Shown here: one piece after another, positions 5,905-13,487 of the stretch
Position numbering within the stretch: the first letter of the stretch is position 1
Layout: each line of letters begins with the position of its first letter
DNA from: a virus
Length of the DNA stretch: 44,698 bases
Virus record (IMG/VR): IMGVR_UViG_3300050821_004793
Coordinates: 1 to 44,698 of that record
Reading direction: 5' to 3' (one strand)
Translations under genes and position numbers: made by a program
The notes under the pieces: model-generated
Database searches by the model: none
What the model was told of the DNA's origin: nothing
What the model saw: the letters and a program-made list of their open reading frames with translations, nothing else

Positions 5905-6113
5905 AGCCGAAATATCACAAAGGTCCGCTGGTTAAGTCGATCGACCTGGTAGCGAACGCGATCGTCGCCGGCAAGTGCCTTTATCTTGGTAGCGGCCGGA
6001 TACCGCTGAACTCGGCGTGGCTGCAAAACATGACGCTGTGGACGCTCAACACCTACGTCGAGCACGGGCGCGTCTGGTACGCGATCGAAAACAAGGAGGA
6101 AGTTAATGGCTGA
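5901..6113 (+). CDS. Hypothetical protein (70 aa)
   Basis: It starts with GTG in a GTGA overlap and ends eight bases inside recT. The content is mixed alpha/beta (LVANAIVAGKCLYLGSGRIP, then TLWTLNTYVEHGRVWYAI). It is conserved in position immediately upstream of recT, but I do not recognise it. Confidence 0.55.
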   Translation: MKPKYHKGPLVKSIDLVANAIVAGKCLYLGSGRIPLNSAWLQNMTLWTLNTYVEHGRVWYAIENKEEVNG

Positions 6114-7122
6114 TTCCAATCAATTTCTTGCACTTTTGGAAAAGGAAGAACCGAAGATCAAGCCGCTCATCGCGCCTTACTTCGACAAAGACCTGTGGTT
6201 TCAAAACGCCAAGGCCATGTGGAAAGCGGTTCAACGCGACGAGAAGCTCCGCGCCTGCTCAACTGAGTCGCTGGTCGGGTGCGTCGAGGAAGCGGCTCGG
6301 CGTGGGCTGGAAATCGGCGGTCCGAATAAGCACTGCGCACCCGTCGCCTTCAAAACGACCGCCATCCTGATCACCCAATGGCAGGGTAAGGTTTTCATCT
6401 GGATGAAATCGGGCGCGATCAAGAAGCTCATGCCGAACGTGGTCTATGTGGGTGATGAGTTTGAGATTTCGAGCGGTGACGACGATCACATCAAGCACGT
6501 ACCTAGTCTCGCGCTCGACGAGCACCCGCCGGAATGGCTCGGCAAGATCGATAACATCGTCGGAGCCTATGCGATTGCAACGCTCTGGTCGGGCGAGAAG
6601 GTCCGTTCATTCGTGACGCGCGCTTATATGAAGCGCCTGATCGAGTGGGTGAAGAAGAAGAACAATGGCGTGCTCGGTTTCGGCTACAACGATTGGATGC
6701 CGGAAATGTTCATGAAGACGGCCGTGCATCGCCTCGATGGCAAGATTCAACCGCCGCCGCACATGGATAAAGACCAGATCGAAGCGTGGGGTCGGGCTGC
6801 TGCGGCAGCCAATATCGACGTCGATTTCACCCGCCTGGGTGAAGATGATCCCGATCCGGATATGCCGACCGCGGCTCGTACCGCCCACGTCGAGGTCGTA
6901 CCGGACAACGGCAAGAAACCGCCTAAGGCGGATCTAACTCAGAGCGATCGCCCGGTCACCATGAGCGAAGCGAACGAACTTTCCGAAATCGCCGAAGCGG
7001 CCGGTCTATCGTTCAAGAAAATCAAGGCGGTGCTCAAGGAATTCGGCGTCGAAGATTTCGAGTTCCTCAAGGCTTCACAAGTGGCAGACGTGGGCAAGGC
7101 GCTCGCCGCGGCTGCGCAATAG
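6106..7122 (+). CDS. recT: RecT-family single-strand annealing protein
   Basis: It anneals complementary single-stranded DNA made by a partner exonuclease, promoting phage recombination and concatemer formation. The RecT core spans about residues 25-225: SLVGCVEEAARRGLEIGG and NKHCAPVAFK, ILITQWQGKVF, GAYAIATLWSGEKV and a basic WMPEMFMKTAVHRL near the end of the core. The tail of about 100 residues is acidic then helical, as in other RecT proteins. At 338 residues it is slightly longer than E. coli RecT. AAGGAGG six bases upstream supports the ATG at 6106. The exonuclease (7264-7803) and RusA follow in the same operon. Confidence 0.94.
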   Translation: MADSNQFLALLEKEEPKIKPLIAPYFDKDLWFQNAKAMWKAVQRDEKLRACSTESLVGCVEEAARRGLEIGGPNKHCAPVAFKTTAILITQWQGKVFIWMKSGAIKKLMPNVVYVGDEFEISSGDDDHIKHVPSLALDEHPPEWLGKIDNIVGAYAIATLWSGEKVRSFVTRAYMKRLIEWVKKKNNGVLGFGYNDWMPEMFMKTAVHRLDGKIQPPPHMDKDQIEAWGRAAAAANIDVDFTRLGEDDPDPDMPTAARTAHVEVVPDNGKKPPKADLTQSDRPVTMSEANELSEIAEAAGLSFKKIKAVLKEFGVEDFEFLKASQVADVGKALAAAAQ

Positions 7123-7130
7123 GAGGGGCC

Positions 7131-7271
7131 GTGCACTCATGTCCAGAATGCGGGCAGGCTTGTTACTGCATGGGCGACGTTGACGACATCGAACTCGAAG
7201 GTGGTGCGGATATCTGCGTTCATAATGAATCAGAGGACTGCGACGCCAATCGGCCGGACGACGATGAATAA
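7131..7271 (+). CDS. 46-residue acidic zinc-binding microprotein
   Basis: It starts with GTG directly after a strong AGGAGGGG, and its TAA overlaps the exonuclease ATG. The N terminus HSCPECGQACYCMGD has five Cys and one His; the rest is very acidic (ESEDCDANRPDDDE). Lying between recT and its nuclease, it may modulate one of them. This is inference only. Confidence 0.6.
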   Translation: MHSCPECGQACYCMGDVDDIELEGGADICVHNESEDCDANRPDDDE

Positions 7272-7803
7272 TTGGCCCTCAGTCACCCAAGTGATCAAAG
7301 AGATGGGCATCTTCGACGATCGCTGGTTCGATGCGCAGGGTGCGCGACGCGGCAAGCTCGTTCATGCTGCCTGTGCGATCATCGCGCAAGGCAACGAGAT
7401 TGCCGGCGACTGGGTATCTCGACATCGAGACATAATGCCCTACGTCGATGGGTTCTTAGCCGCGATAAATGGCCCCCTCAATGGCTTTCGCGCACTGCGC
7501 TGCGAACACGAGATCGTCAATGAAGCCGAGAAGTATGTCGGGCACCCGGACCAGGAAGATGATTCGACGCTGTTAGAGTTGAAAACCGGCGGCTATCCCG
7601 AATGGTCGCGGTTGCAAACGGCCGCGTACTGCATGGGGCGCCGACGCCGGCGGCTGGTAATCAGCCTGCCCGGCGACGGAAAATTCAAACTCGTCGAGCA
7701 CAACGATCCGAGGGATAAAGACCGCTTCGTCTTGCTCGTGAGGGCGTGGCACATCCGCAACGAATTTCGCAAAGTAGAGGAAATCAATGGCACGAGTATA
7801 TGA
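7264..7803 (+). CDS. PD-(D/E)XK exonuclease, RecT partner
   Basis: Predicted to resect double-stranded DNA ends for RecT. The 179-residue protein shows the Cas4/RecB-like nuclease order: His34 in GKLVH, Glu83 in EHEIV, the GHPD motif at 93-96, LELKTG at 104-109 giving the (D/E)XK pair Glu105/Lys107, and the QTAAY motif at 118-122. The exact PD residue assignment is by eye. I chose the ATG at 7264 (MNNWPSVT), which overlaps the previous stop; the longer upstream frame encodes low-quality sequence that overlaps the zinc microprotein. Confidence 0.82.
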   Translation: MNNWPSVTQVIKEMGIFDDRWFDAQGARRGKLVHAACAIIAQGNEIAGDWVSRHRDIMPYVDGFLAAINGPLNGFRALRCEHEIVNEAEKYVGHPDQEDDSTLLELKTGGYPEWSRLQTAAYCMGRRRRRLVISLPGDGKFKLVEHNDPRDKDRFVLLVRAWHIRNEFRKVEEINGTSI

Positions 7804-8086
7804 CGCGAGACAGTGCGACTGTTGTGGCGAACTCTATCGTTACGAAGGCGCAGGTGGTGTGGGCATCTCGTTCGACCAAATTTATATTACCAGCTCAAAG
7901 GACAAGGTGCAGTTTGACGATATCTGCGAGTCTTGTCGCGGGCGCTTTAGGGTCGCGGTCAATGACATGCTGCCCAAATTTGCGAGAGATAAGCGCGACC
8001 TTGTCGATGCAGATTTTCGAGAGGTGGGTGAAACGCCATTGCAACCGCCGGAGCCTCTACCAGCGCTGAAAGAGGAACCATTCTAA
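7787..8086 (+). CDS. Zinc-ribbon hypothetical protein (99 aa)
   Basis: The ATG at 7787 follows GAGGAAA and overlaps the exonuclease end. Two Cys pairs, CDCC near residue 10 and CESC near 48, fit a four-Cys zinc ribbon. A Pro-rich tail follows (PPEPLPALKEEPF). It sits in the recombination operon; a nucleic-acid-binding accessory role is possible. Confidence 0.6.
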   Translation: MARVYDARQCDCCGELYRYEGAGGVGISFDQIYITSSKDKVQFDDICESCRGRFRVAVNDMLPKFARDKRDLVDADFREVGETPLQPPEPLPALKEEPF

Positions 8087-8859
8087 TGCCCGAAACTCAA
8101 CTAACTGTAATCCGCGACGACAACCCCGAAATCGTCCGTGTGCGCCAGCAAGCCGATTCGCTCTCCTCCGACCTCAAAGATGTGTCGGAGATGAAACCGT
8201 CACTGCTCACGATGCGCGCAGGGGCCAAGCTCCGCGAGCGCGTGGACAAGTACATCGCCTTCGTTCATGGTGCGCTCGATCCAGGTATCGCCGAGGCCTA
8301 CGACGTGTGGAAGTCCCGCACGGCGCTGCGTTCCACGCTACTGCGCGTTCCCCTCGACAACGCTTTCGGCAAGCAGCACGGACTCACCGAGGCGGGGAAG
8401 ATCGAAAAGCAGTTGCAGCTCATTCCGAATCGGGCGATCGCCGAGTCCAAGAACCTGATCGAGCGCAAGAAGCAGGAAGAGCGGCGCGAGCAGGAAGAGG
8501 CCCAGCGCAAGGCGCAGGAAGCCGAGCGTGCGAAGGAAGTGGAGCACCTGGAGGAAACCGGCAACGTGGAAGCTGCCCAAGACCTCCAGGCCGCGCCGTT
8601 GCCGCCAGTGGCCGTTCCGGTCGCACCGCCGGTGATGCCCGAAGTGAGCACCACGCAGCGCTATCTTGTGGAAGGGATTGAGGTTACCAGCTACAAAACG
8701 CTGGCCCAATGGATCGGCGAGCAGACCGAAGAGATGGCCGAGCGATTCATCAACCGCTTGAAAAGCAGTGCCGCCGCATATCTGAACGCGACCGCCGGTG
8801 CAGAGATTCCGGGCATCAAGGCGAGCAAGTCAAGCGTAGTAGTGGACCGGAGGAAGTAA
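8086..8859 (+). CDS. Coiled-coil phage protein of the recombination module
   Basis: 257 residues: an N-terminal helical region, a long highly charged coiled coil (ERKKQEERREQEEAQRKAQE region, about 125-165), a Pro-rich hinge (APLPPVAVPVAPP) and a C-terminal domain ending IPGIKASKSSVVVDRRK. This architecture, with a terminal 'IPGV+A-x-K' segment, recurs in phage genomes beside RecT/Erf and exonuclease genes, where the function is still unknown. A one-base overlap with the upstream gene supports coupling. Confidence 0.7.
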   Translation: MPETQLTVIRDDNPEIVRVRQQADSLSSDLKDVSEMKPSLLTMRAGAKLRERVDKYIAFVHGALDPGIAEAYDVWKSRTALRSTLLRVPLDNAFGKQHGLTEAGKIEKQLQLIPNRAIAESKNLIERKKQEERREQEEAQRKAQEAERAKEVEHLEETGNVEAAQDLQAAPLPPVAVPVAPPVMPEVSTTQRYLVEGIEVTSYKTLAQWIGEQTEEMAERFINRLKSSAAAYLNATAGAEIPGIKASKSSVVVDRRK

Positions 8860-8861
8860 CC

Positions 8862-9098
8862 ATGAAACCGTCCCTTACTCCGGCTGAAACCGATGCGATG
8901 GGTGCCATTGCGGAAGTTCTCGATTCCATCGGGCAGACGCTCGAACCGCGCCCACAGTGTCCGAAGTGCCAGCGTCCGTTCTACCTGGAGGACATGGAGG
9001 TCGGCAGCTACAACGAGGGCGAGCCGCGCTACGTCTGCCGCTACTGCCATCCGCGGTCGTGGCGCAAGAAAACTGGGAAGCATGCGAGGAGATGGTGA
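8862..9098 (+). CDS. Zinc-ribbon hypothetical protein (78 aa)
   Basis: The ATG at 8862 follows GGAGGAAGTAACC. CPKCQRPF and CRYCHP about 25 residues apart form a four-Cys ribbon, and a basic tail (WRKKTGKHARRW) could contact nucleic acid. The TGA shares a base with the next ATG (TGATG). Confidence 0.62.
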   Translation: MKPSLTPAETDAMGAIAEVLDSIGQTLEPRPQCPKCQRPFYLEDMEVGSYNEGEPRYVCRYCHPRSWRKKTGKHARRW

Positions 9099-9415
9099 TG
9101 GAAATCTTTATTCGTTGCATAAGTCCGCATCAGGGTCATTGGATTACCCCCGTTGAGGCTAATGGCGCGCTCGCGGTCACCCCTTGGTTGAGCGATTGCG
9201 ATTCTTTCGGCGACGAAACGGACGCCTTTACTATCACGCATATCCCGACCGGCCGCCGACTCAACTTCGCTGGTGGTTATCTGAGCCGGACCGATGCCTT
9301 GCGCCTTTTGCCTGCGCTCGCGGAATTGACCGACTGGGCTTCAATTACCGAGGGCTCAGCATGGCTGCGTGCCGCCGCCGATAAGGTCTATACGTCGCTG
9401 TTCGGCCATGATTGA
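9098..9415 (+). CDS. Hypothetical protein (105 aa)
   Basis: It starts in a TGATG overlap and is overlapped at its end by rusA. Beta-rich first half with DETDAFTITHIPTGRRLNF, then a helical C terminus. No recognised motif. Confidence 0.6.
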   Translation: MEIFIRCISPHQGHWITPVEANGALAVTPWLSDCDSFGDETDAFTITHIPTGRRLNFAGGYLSRTDALRLLPALAELTDWASITEGSAWLRAAADKVYTSLFGHD

Positions 9416-9902
9416 ACCGATCAAAATCGTCGTTCCCGGTCTAGTCGCCTCCTTCGCCAAAAAGGTGCGCACCTGGCACGCCGCTGACGGTCGCTCAGGC
9501 ACCGGTGCCTACAATGCGGCTCCATACGCCAAATGGAAGGACTACGCCCGCATGTGCGCGGCGCACGCAGTCGGCGAGCGCATTCCGTTTCAGGATGCTG
9601 TCGCAGTCGAGATCGATATCTTCAAGGACATCCCGTCCGCGTTCTCGAATAAGAAACGCGCGTTGGCGCTGCAAGGTCTGCTGAGGCCGATTACTACCCC
9701 GGACCTCGACAACCATATGAAGGCAATTGCAGATAGTGTGCTCACCGGAGTAGCTATCCGAGACGATAAGTTCATCGTGTCGGCGCGTATCGATAAATGG
9801 TTCTCCGACAAACCGCGAGTGGAAATTACCGTGCGGGCGTGGGTCGCTCCGGTGATTCAGGTTCCGGCGCAAGACGGACTATTCGGCGTGAAGGAAGGCT
9901 AG
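9408..9902 (+). CDS. rusA: RusA-family Holliday junction resolvase
   Basis: A 164-residue endonuclease that cleaves four-way junctions, resolving recombination or replication intermediates before packaging. The family hallmark TPDLDNHMKAIADSV (98-111) supplies acidic residues Asp99, Asp101 and Asp109, followed by IRDDKFI with Asp119/Asp120. The strand KPRVEITVRA closes the fold. The ATG at 9408 overlaps the previous stop. It is the last rightward gene, and its stop meets the stop of the convergent late operon at 9899-9902 with no terminator hairpin between them. Confidence 0.92.
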   Translation: MIEPIKIVVPGLVASFAKKVRTWHAADGRSGTGAYNAAPYAKWKDYARMCAAHAVGERIPFQDAVAVEIDIFKDIPSAFSNKKRALALQGLLRPITTPDLDNHMKAIADSVLTGVAIRDDKFIVSARIDKWFSDKPRVEITVRAWVAPVIQVPAQDGLFGVKEG

Positions 9903-10039
9903 TCCTCTTCCGGCACGTCCCAGGTCTTGCTCTCCCCGTCGCCGCTGGGCTTGGGCTTGCGGTCGTCGAAGTCCTTGCCGCTGGCCGGCGCATCGGGCGC
10001 TACCGGAACGGTCTTAGGGGAGCCCTCGTCGTCAGCCAT
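9899..10039 (-). CDS. Acidic hypothetical protein (46 aa)
   Basis: It starts in a TGATG overlap with the zincin-like gene and is the last gene of the late operon. Low-complexity, Asp/Pro/Lys-rich (MADDEGSPKTVPVAPDAPAS) and probably disordered. Function unknown. Confidence 0.5.
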   Translation of the reverse strand: MADDEGSPKTVPVAPDAPASGKDFDDRKPKPSGDGESKTWDVPEED

Positions 10040-10752
10040 CAGAACCGATGCTCCGAGAGCTTCCATCCCCCCGTCCGCGTCCGCCGCTCCCGCCTGCTGC
10101 CTTCCTGCGGCTCCAGCACGTGCGCCATCCCTGACGTGCGCGCTCGCTCCCCGTTGACCTGAGTCCAACCGGTTGCCGGATCGTACTTCTGCGCATAACC
10201 GCCCGTCCCCACCGCGAACGCCGCCGTGAGATGCCCTTGGAAGTCGAGCGACCGAGTTCCGGCGTGCGCAAAGCCAAACCATGCGGGTGTCGCGAAGTCG
10301 GTCACTAGAACGCCACCGATATCATAGCCGTAGGAATCTGATTCCACCGGATCCCCCACTTCGTATGCCCAGAATACCCCGGTCGCGTCCTGCGCTGCCA
10401 GATTGATCGTCGGGTCCACGGCCATCTCACACACTTCGTGGCTGGCTCCTACGCTCACGCTCGCCCCATCCGAGATCAGCGTCTTGACGAATACCTTGCT
10501 GATCGGCAGGCCTTCGTTAGTCAGATCGTGATAAGCCAGCGCCCCGGCTTGATCGCTGTTATCCAGAAATACCAGCCACCAGGCGCCCGGTGCCGGTGTA
10601 TGTCCCTTGGGTATCCAATGGAAGGATGCTTTCTCCAACGACCAGATCGGCGCGAGATCGCGGTTGTACTGAACCAGCAGAGCGTTGACGATCTTCGCCA
10701 CGTCGGCGTTGCTGATGGCGGTCGATTCGTTGATGACGGCTATGTTCGGCAT
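10039..10752 (-). CDS. Zincin-like putative metalloprotein
   Basis: 237 residues from an ATG preceded by GGAGAGAA. The central VGASHEVCEMAVDP (102-114) has the HExxE pattern (His105, Glu106, Glu109), followed by FWAYEVGDPVESDSY and a strand-loop with TPAWF. This arrangement of SHEVxEMxxDP, then EVxDPVE, then PAWF recurs in uncharacterised bacterial and phage proteins that look like degenerate zincins. Whether it is an active peptidase is unknown. It is not obviously secreted. Its place in the lysis end suggests a wall- or virion-related role. Confidence 0.6.
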   Translation of the reverse strand: MPNIAVINESTAISNADVAKIVNALLVQYNRDLAPIWSLEKASFHWIPKGHTPAPGAWWLVFLDNSDQAGALAYHDLTNEGLPISKVFVKTLISDGASVSVGASHEVCEMAVDPTINLAAQDATGVFWAYEVGDPVESDSYGYDIGGVLVTDFATPAWFGFAHAGTRSLDFQGHLTAAFAVGTGGYAQKYDPATGWTQVNGERARTSGMAHVLEPQEGSRRERRTRTGGWKLSEHRF

Positions 10753-10759
10753 TTCTCTC

Positions 10760-11137
10760 CTATTTCGCCAGCGCGAACGCACCGAGTCCGGCCGCCGCGA
10801 TCCATGCAAAGAACGTGGTGATATCCGTGCCCCGCACATTCACCACCGTGGTGTCACAGGTAGGCGCAGGTGCCGCCTCCATCATCATGTGTCCCGGATG
10901 GCAATTCTGGCCGTTGGGATCGCAGATTTGGACCGGCGTCGAGACCGCCGGGAAGCTGACGGGCGGGGTTGGCGCCGCGCCGCTGGGCGCTGCGGGCGTA
11001 CAGGCCGCACCGCGCGAGATCGACGCCGCACCATTCATCATCGAGCCGCTAAGGGTGTTGCCGCTGTGGTCATCGAGGCTGTAGCTGGCACACGCGCTCA
11101 GAACGCAGGCCAGCGTGATTGCTAGGATGGTTCTCAC
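10760..11137 (-). CDS. Putative lipoprotein with C-terminal membrane helix
   Basis: GTG at 11137 preceded by AGAGGA gives MRTILAITLACVLSACASY, a classic lipoprotein signal with lipobox LSAC. The middle is Pro/Ala-rich with CDPNGQNCHPGHMMM, and the C terminus has a hydrophobic helix (TFFAWIAAAGLGAFALA). A lipid anchor at one end and a membrane helix at the other in a lysis module suggests a spanin-like protein bridging the two membranes. It does not resemble a known Rz/Rz1, so this is inference. Confidence 0.6.
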   Translation of the reverse strand: MRTILAITLACVLSACASYSLDDHSGNTLSGSMMNGAASISRGAACTPAAPSGAAPTPPVSFPAVSTPVQICDPNGQNCHPGHMMMEAAPAPTCDTTVVNVRGTDITTFFAWIAAAGLGAFALAK

Positions 11138-11148
11138 CAGATTTCCTC

Positions 11149-11250
11149 TCAACAAATGACGGCGCTAATCGCCGCGATTGCAAGGCCGATGCAAGCGATA
11201 ACGCCCGCCAGCGGAATGAGAAATGTCCACGCGGGCGGATACGGATTCAC
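11149..11250 (-). CDS. 33-residue membrane peptide
   Basis: GTG in a GTGA overlap with the double-psi barrel gene opens a frame reading MNPYPPAWTFLIPLAGVIAC and continuing as a single hydrophobic helix to the TGA at 11149. It is one of several tiny single-pass membrane proteins in this genome, and its lysis-module position makes a holin or antiholin partner possible. Confidence 0.5.
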   Translation of the reverse strand: MNPYPPAWTFLIPLAGVIACIGLAIAAISAVIC

Positions 11251-11606
11251 GGCGTTACGAACTCCCACTGAATATCTGAATTGTCAGTCATCCCCAGTTG
11301 CACCCAGACCTTCTCACCAAGGTCGATCCCCGCTCGATTCGTGACTCTACCCGAAGTATCCACGCCAGATTCGGCCTGCGGTTGTAGCTCGCCGAACACA
11401 TAGTCATCGTCGTGAGTGTTCCAGGGGCCGACGTCCATCACGACCGCCAACGCGTGCTTGCCCGTGGCCGGGTTGATGACGCGAACAAACATGCCAAGGG
11501 CGCGCGTCGAGGGCAGGGCGACGAACGGGATGTGCGAATCGATCTTCCAGCCGGAAGCGGTCGTGCTCCCGACTAGGCCTTCCCGCGTCGCGCGTACCGT
11601 CTTCAT
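11247..11606 (-). CDS. RlpA-like double-psi beta-barrel protein, candidate cell-wall enzyme
   Basis: 119 residues with the RlpA/expansin double-psi pattern: MFVRVINPATGKHALAVVMD followed by VGPWNTHDDDYV, then NRAGIDLGEKVWVQLG. In RlpA the corresponding V-x-D-x-GP loop and IDLS strand line the glycan-cleaving cleft. No signal peptide is visible, so export would need the adjacent holin. It is encoded between the holin and the lipoprotein, and no other obvious lysozyme, amidase or endopeptidase lies in this module. It is therefore the best endolysin candidate. Catalysis is unproven because catalytic residues vary in this fold. Confidence 0.62.
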   Translation of the reverse strand: MKTVRATREGLVGSTTASGWKIDSHIPFVALPSTRALGMFVRVINPATGKHALAVVMDVGPWNTHDDDYVFGELQPQAESGVDTSGRVTNRAGIDLGEKVWVQLGMTDNSDIQWEFVTP

Positions 11607-11929
11607 TTGCCCTTCTCGAGAATTTGGCCCTTACTGGTGGAACCGCTGGAGCTTCCGAAGTAATAGTTCAGCACGATCGACACAAACCCGATCTCGGCAC
11701 CCAAGATCATCTGTGTGTCGTCAATCTTTTTGCCGATGTAGATCATGAAGGCGATCAGCACCAGGAATTGCGCGATGACCGCAAAGGCTAGCCATTTGCG
11801 CGCTCGGTCGTCGGCGACGATCGCGAGAGGCGGCGAGACCAGTGCGGCGGCGGAGGCCTCAGTGCTCGCCTTGGTCGTCTCTTTTGTTTCAACCGTCTTT
11901 TCGACGGTCGGCTTGACTTCGTCGGGCAT
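11603..11929 (-). CDS. Holin candidate
   Basis: 108 residues with a charged, Thr/Glu-rich cytosolic N terminus, two hydrophobic helices (WLAFAVIAQFLVLIAFMIYI and ILGAEIGFVSIVLNYYF) and a short polar tail (GSSSGSTSKGQ). The second helix plus NYYFGSSxGS tail is a pattern common in phage holin-like proteins. Coupled by ATGA to the double-psi barrel gene, it would time release of that enzyme. Confidence 0.68.
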   Translation of the reverse strand: MPDEVKPTVEKTVETKETTKASTEASAAALVSPPLAIVADDRARKWLAFAVIAQFLVLIAFMIYIGKKIDDTQMILGAEIGFVSIVLNYYFGSSSGSTSKGQILEKGK

Positions 11930-12154
11930 TTATCTTGTTCCGAAGTTCAAGCCGAAATTCCCATGCCCAGAGCCGCCCAAAAACCCACAGCAGTTCAAAA
12001 ACGCTATAAACACCAGCAACCCGACCAATAGGCGGATGAGCACGAATACCTGCGACGGCAGCGCGATAAACATCGCGACCACGTACTCGAAGATATAGAG
12101 AAAGATGATCGCGACGATCGCGTAAACGAGTAAGTAAACCAGACATCCGAGCAT
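11930..12154 (-). CDS. Small membrane protein (74 aa)
   Basis: Two hydrophobic segments (LVYLLVYAIVAIIFLYIFEY and VFVLIRLLVGLLVFIAFL) separated by ALPSQ, with a Gly/Phe-rich tail. GGAGAC precedes the ATG. Directly upstream of the holin candidate, it may be a second holin or antiholin. The LPxQVFxLIRLLVGL segment resembles small membrane proteins near other phage lysis genes. Confidence 0.6.
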   Translation of the reverse strand: MLGCLVYLLVYAIVAIIFLYIFEYVVAMFIALPSQVFVLIRLLVGLLVFIAFLNCCGFLGGSGHGNFGLNFGTR

Positions 12155-12174
12155 GGGTGTCTCCTTAGTTTGGC

Positions 12175-12239
12175 CCCTCTCGCTTGGGCGCTTGCGGTCT
12201 GGTAGTGGGCCGTTTGCGGGTCTATCGACCGCGAGAGGG
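12175..12239 (-). repeat. Inverted repeat between late genes
   Basis: CCCTCTCGC (12175-12183) and GCGAGAGGG (12231-12239) pair perfectly over nine bases and enclose a 47-base loop. On the minus strand a smaller GGTC-GATA-GACC hairpin lies next to the 5' arm. The structure falls just after the stop of 12250-12645 and could attenuate transcription into the membrane genes. No U-run follows. Confidence 0.45.
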
Positions 12240-12249
12240 ATACGTTCGT

Positions 12250-12645
12250 TTACTGTGCAACCGGCGGATCAACCGTACCCGCCAACGACAGATCCGCCGC
12301 CGACGGATTCAGCGTGATATGAAACCCGAAATCGTCCTCGGGGATGGTTCCGTCCGCGTTGGCGGGCAGCGTGACCTTGATGGTGGTATCCGCGGCTACG
12401 CCCTTTACGGCCTTGGCGACGGCTGCTAGCGGGTCAGTATTCGGAGTTACGCCATCGATGCCCATCGTCGCATCCACAGTAATGTTCGCGTCCGCCGGTG
12501 CCCAGGTAAGGCTCATTCCAGCCGGGAGGCTCGGCAGCGCGACGCCGCCCTTGCTGACGGTGACGTGCATCAGCGCCTTTTCGGTATCCATCATGTTCGT
12601 GATGGGGATCGCCGCGTGCAGTTTGAAGTTGTCCTTTGCAGCCAT
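12250..12645 (-). CDS. Hypothetical protein with C-terminal DLxLxGxVDxPVxQ tail (131 aa)
   Basis: AAGGAG precedes the ATG. It is rich in beta residues and Ala/Thr (SLPAGMSLTWAPADANITVD), resembling a small Ig-like or decoration domain. It ends in AADLSLAGTVDPPVAQ, a tail matched by the next gene's GDDLTLGGSVDQPVKQ. No enzyme motif or membrane segment. A virion or secreted accessory protein is possible. Confidence 0.6.
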   Translation of the reverse strand: MAAKDNFKLHAAIPITNMMDTEKALMHVTVSKGGVALPSLPAGMSLTWAPADANITVDATMGIDGVTPNTDPLAAVAKAVKGVAADTTIKVTLPANADGTIPEDDFGFHITLNPSAADLSLAGTVDPPVAQ

Positions 12646-12657
12646 GTTCGTTGCTCC

Positions 12658-12864
12658 TTACTGTTTCACTGGTTGATCGACCGACCCGCCCAAAGTTAAA
12701 TCGTCACCGGGCGCGGGCGGCCCAGTGCTAAGCTCGTCTTTGATTGCTGCTACGTCCGCCTTGATCTGCGCGATATCGGCGGCCATTTGTGGGTCAGTAC
12801 CGCTCTTCCGGATCTCGAGCAGCAGATTGTAGATCGCCATCAGCCAGCCGAATATCACTTTCAT
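12658..12864 (-). CDS. Hydrophobic-anchor/coiled-coil protein with the same C-terminal tail (68 aa)
   Basis: A short hydrophobic N terminus (VIFGWLMAIYNLLLEI), a coiled coil (MAADIAQIKADVAAIKDEL), a Pro hinge and the tail GDDLTLGGSVDQPVKQ. It follows a coding gap of 54 bases (12865-12918) that contains one of the genome's eight GTTAAC palindromes. Function unknown. Confidence 0.55.
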   Translation of the reverse strand: MKVIFGWLMAIYNLLLEIRKSGTDPQMAADIAQIKADVAAIKDELSTGPPAPGDDLTLGGSVDQPVKQ

Positions 12865-12918
12865 AATTCTTCTATCCTACACCCGTTCTACACCGAGTTA
12901 ACGTCCCGAAGGTTACGA

Positions 12919-13182
12919 TCAGGTGTCTTTTTTGCCTGCTGCCTTGGCTTCACCCTGAACGAGACCTAACGCGAGTCCCTTGGCCTCGGCCGCCTGACGG
13001 GTCGCCTCGACCAGTGCGTCTTTCATCGAATTAGTCGATTTCTCCACCTTTAGGGTTAGCTCGGTGTTTTGCTTTAGCAGGGTGGCGGCGCGCCTCTCAG
13101 CCCGCGCAGCTAAAACCCGATTAACGATGGACGTGATCGTCGGCACCAGCGATGCGATGATTATGGCCGTTCCATTGTCCAT
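12919..13182 (-). CDS. Membrane-anchored coiled-coil protein (87 aa)
   Basis: An N-terminal helix (AIIIASLVPTITSIVNRVLA) is followed by a long charged coiled coil (LLKQNTELTLKVEKSTNSMK and onward). This topology is shared by inner-membrane spanins and small structural chaperones. The ATG lies one base after the preceding zinc microprotein's stop. Confidence 0.58.
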   Translation of the reverse strand: MDNGTAIIIASLVPTITSIVNRVLAARAERRAATLLKQNTELTLKVEKSTNSMKDALVEATRQAAEAKGLALGLVQGEAKAAGKKDT

Positions 13183-13183
13183 C

Positions 13184-13306
13184 TCACTTATCCTTCTTCG
13201 GCGGCTCCGGTCGCTTCATTCCGCACTTCGGGCACTCCTTCCAGGCCCGCGACATCAGCCGTGGGCACTTGCAGGTCCATGCCGTGGCTTTCCAGTTCTC
13301 AGGCAT
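13184..13306 (-). CDS. 40-residue basic zinc microprotein
   Basis: The frame begins MPENWKATAWTCKCP and ends in KECPKCGMKRPEPPKKDK. C-x-C and C-x2-C about 12 residues apart form a plausible zinc site, with many Lys/Arg. The ATG overlaps the upstream gene by eight bases and the next ATG follows after one base, so it fits the operon exactly. Confidence 0.58.
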   Translation of the reverse strand: MPENWKATAWTCKCPRLMSRAWKECPKCGMKRPEPPKKDK

Positions 13307-13487
13307 CCAGCAGTCGCTTCAAGGCTTCGTCGTCCAAGTCCATCACGCTCGGCTGCTTGACCGCCTCGGGCGCTTTGGCCGTTAGCCGCTCCGGCAGAAT
13401 CTCTTTGCGGCCGTACTGCTGGCGATACCGGGTCGCTAAATCCTCAGCCTCTTCCCGCTCTGTTGGCATTGTCGTTAATGCCTCCAT
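13299..13487 (-). CDS. Charged hypothetical protein (62 aa)
   Basis: The start at 13487 lies inside the upstream membrane gene. The sequence is highly charged and helical (MPTEREEAEDLATRYRQQYG) and ends VMDLDDEALKRLLDA. Function unknown. An upstream in-frame ATG (13577) would create a large overlap and was not used. Confidence 0.52.
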   Translation of the reverse strand: MEALTTMPTEREEAEDLATRYRQQYGRKEILPERLTAKAPEAVKQPSVMDLDDEALKRLLDA

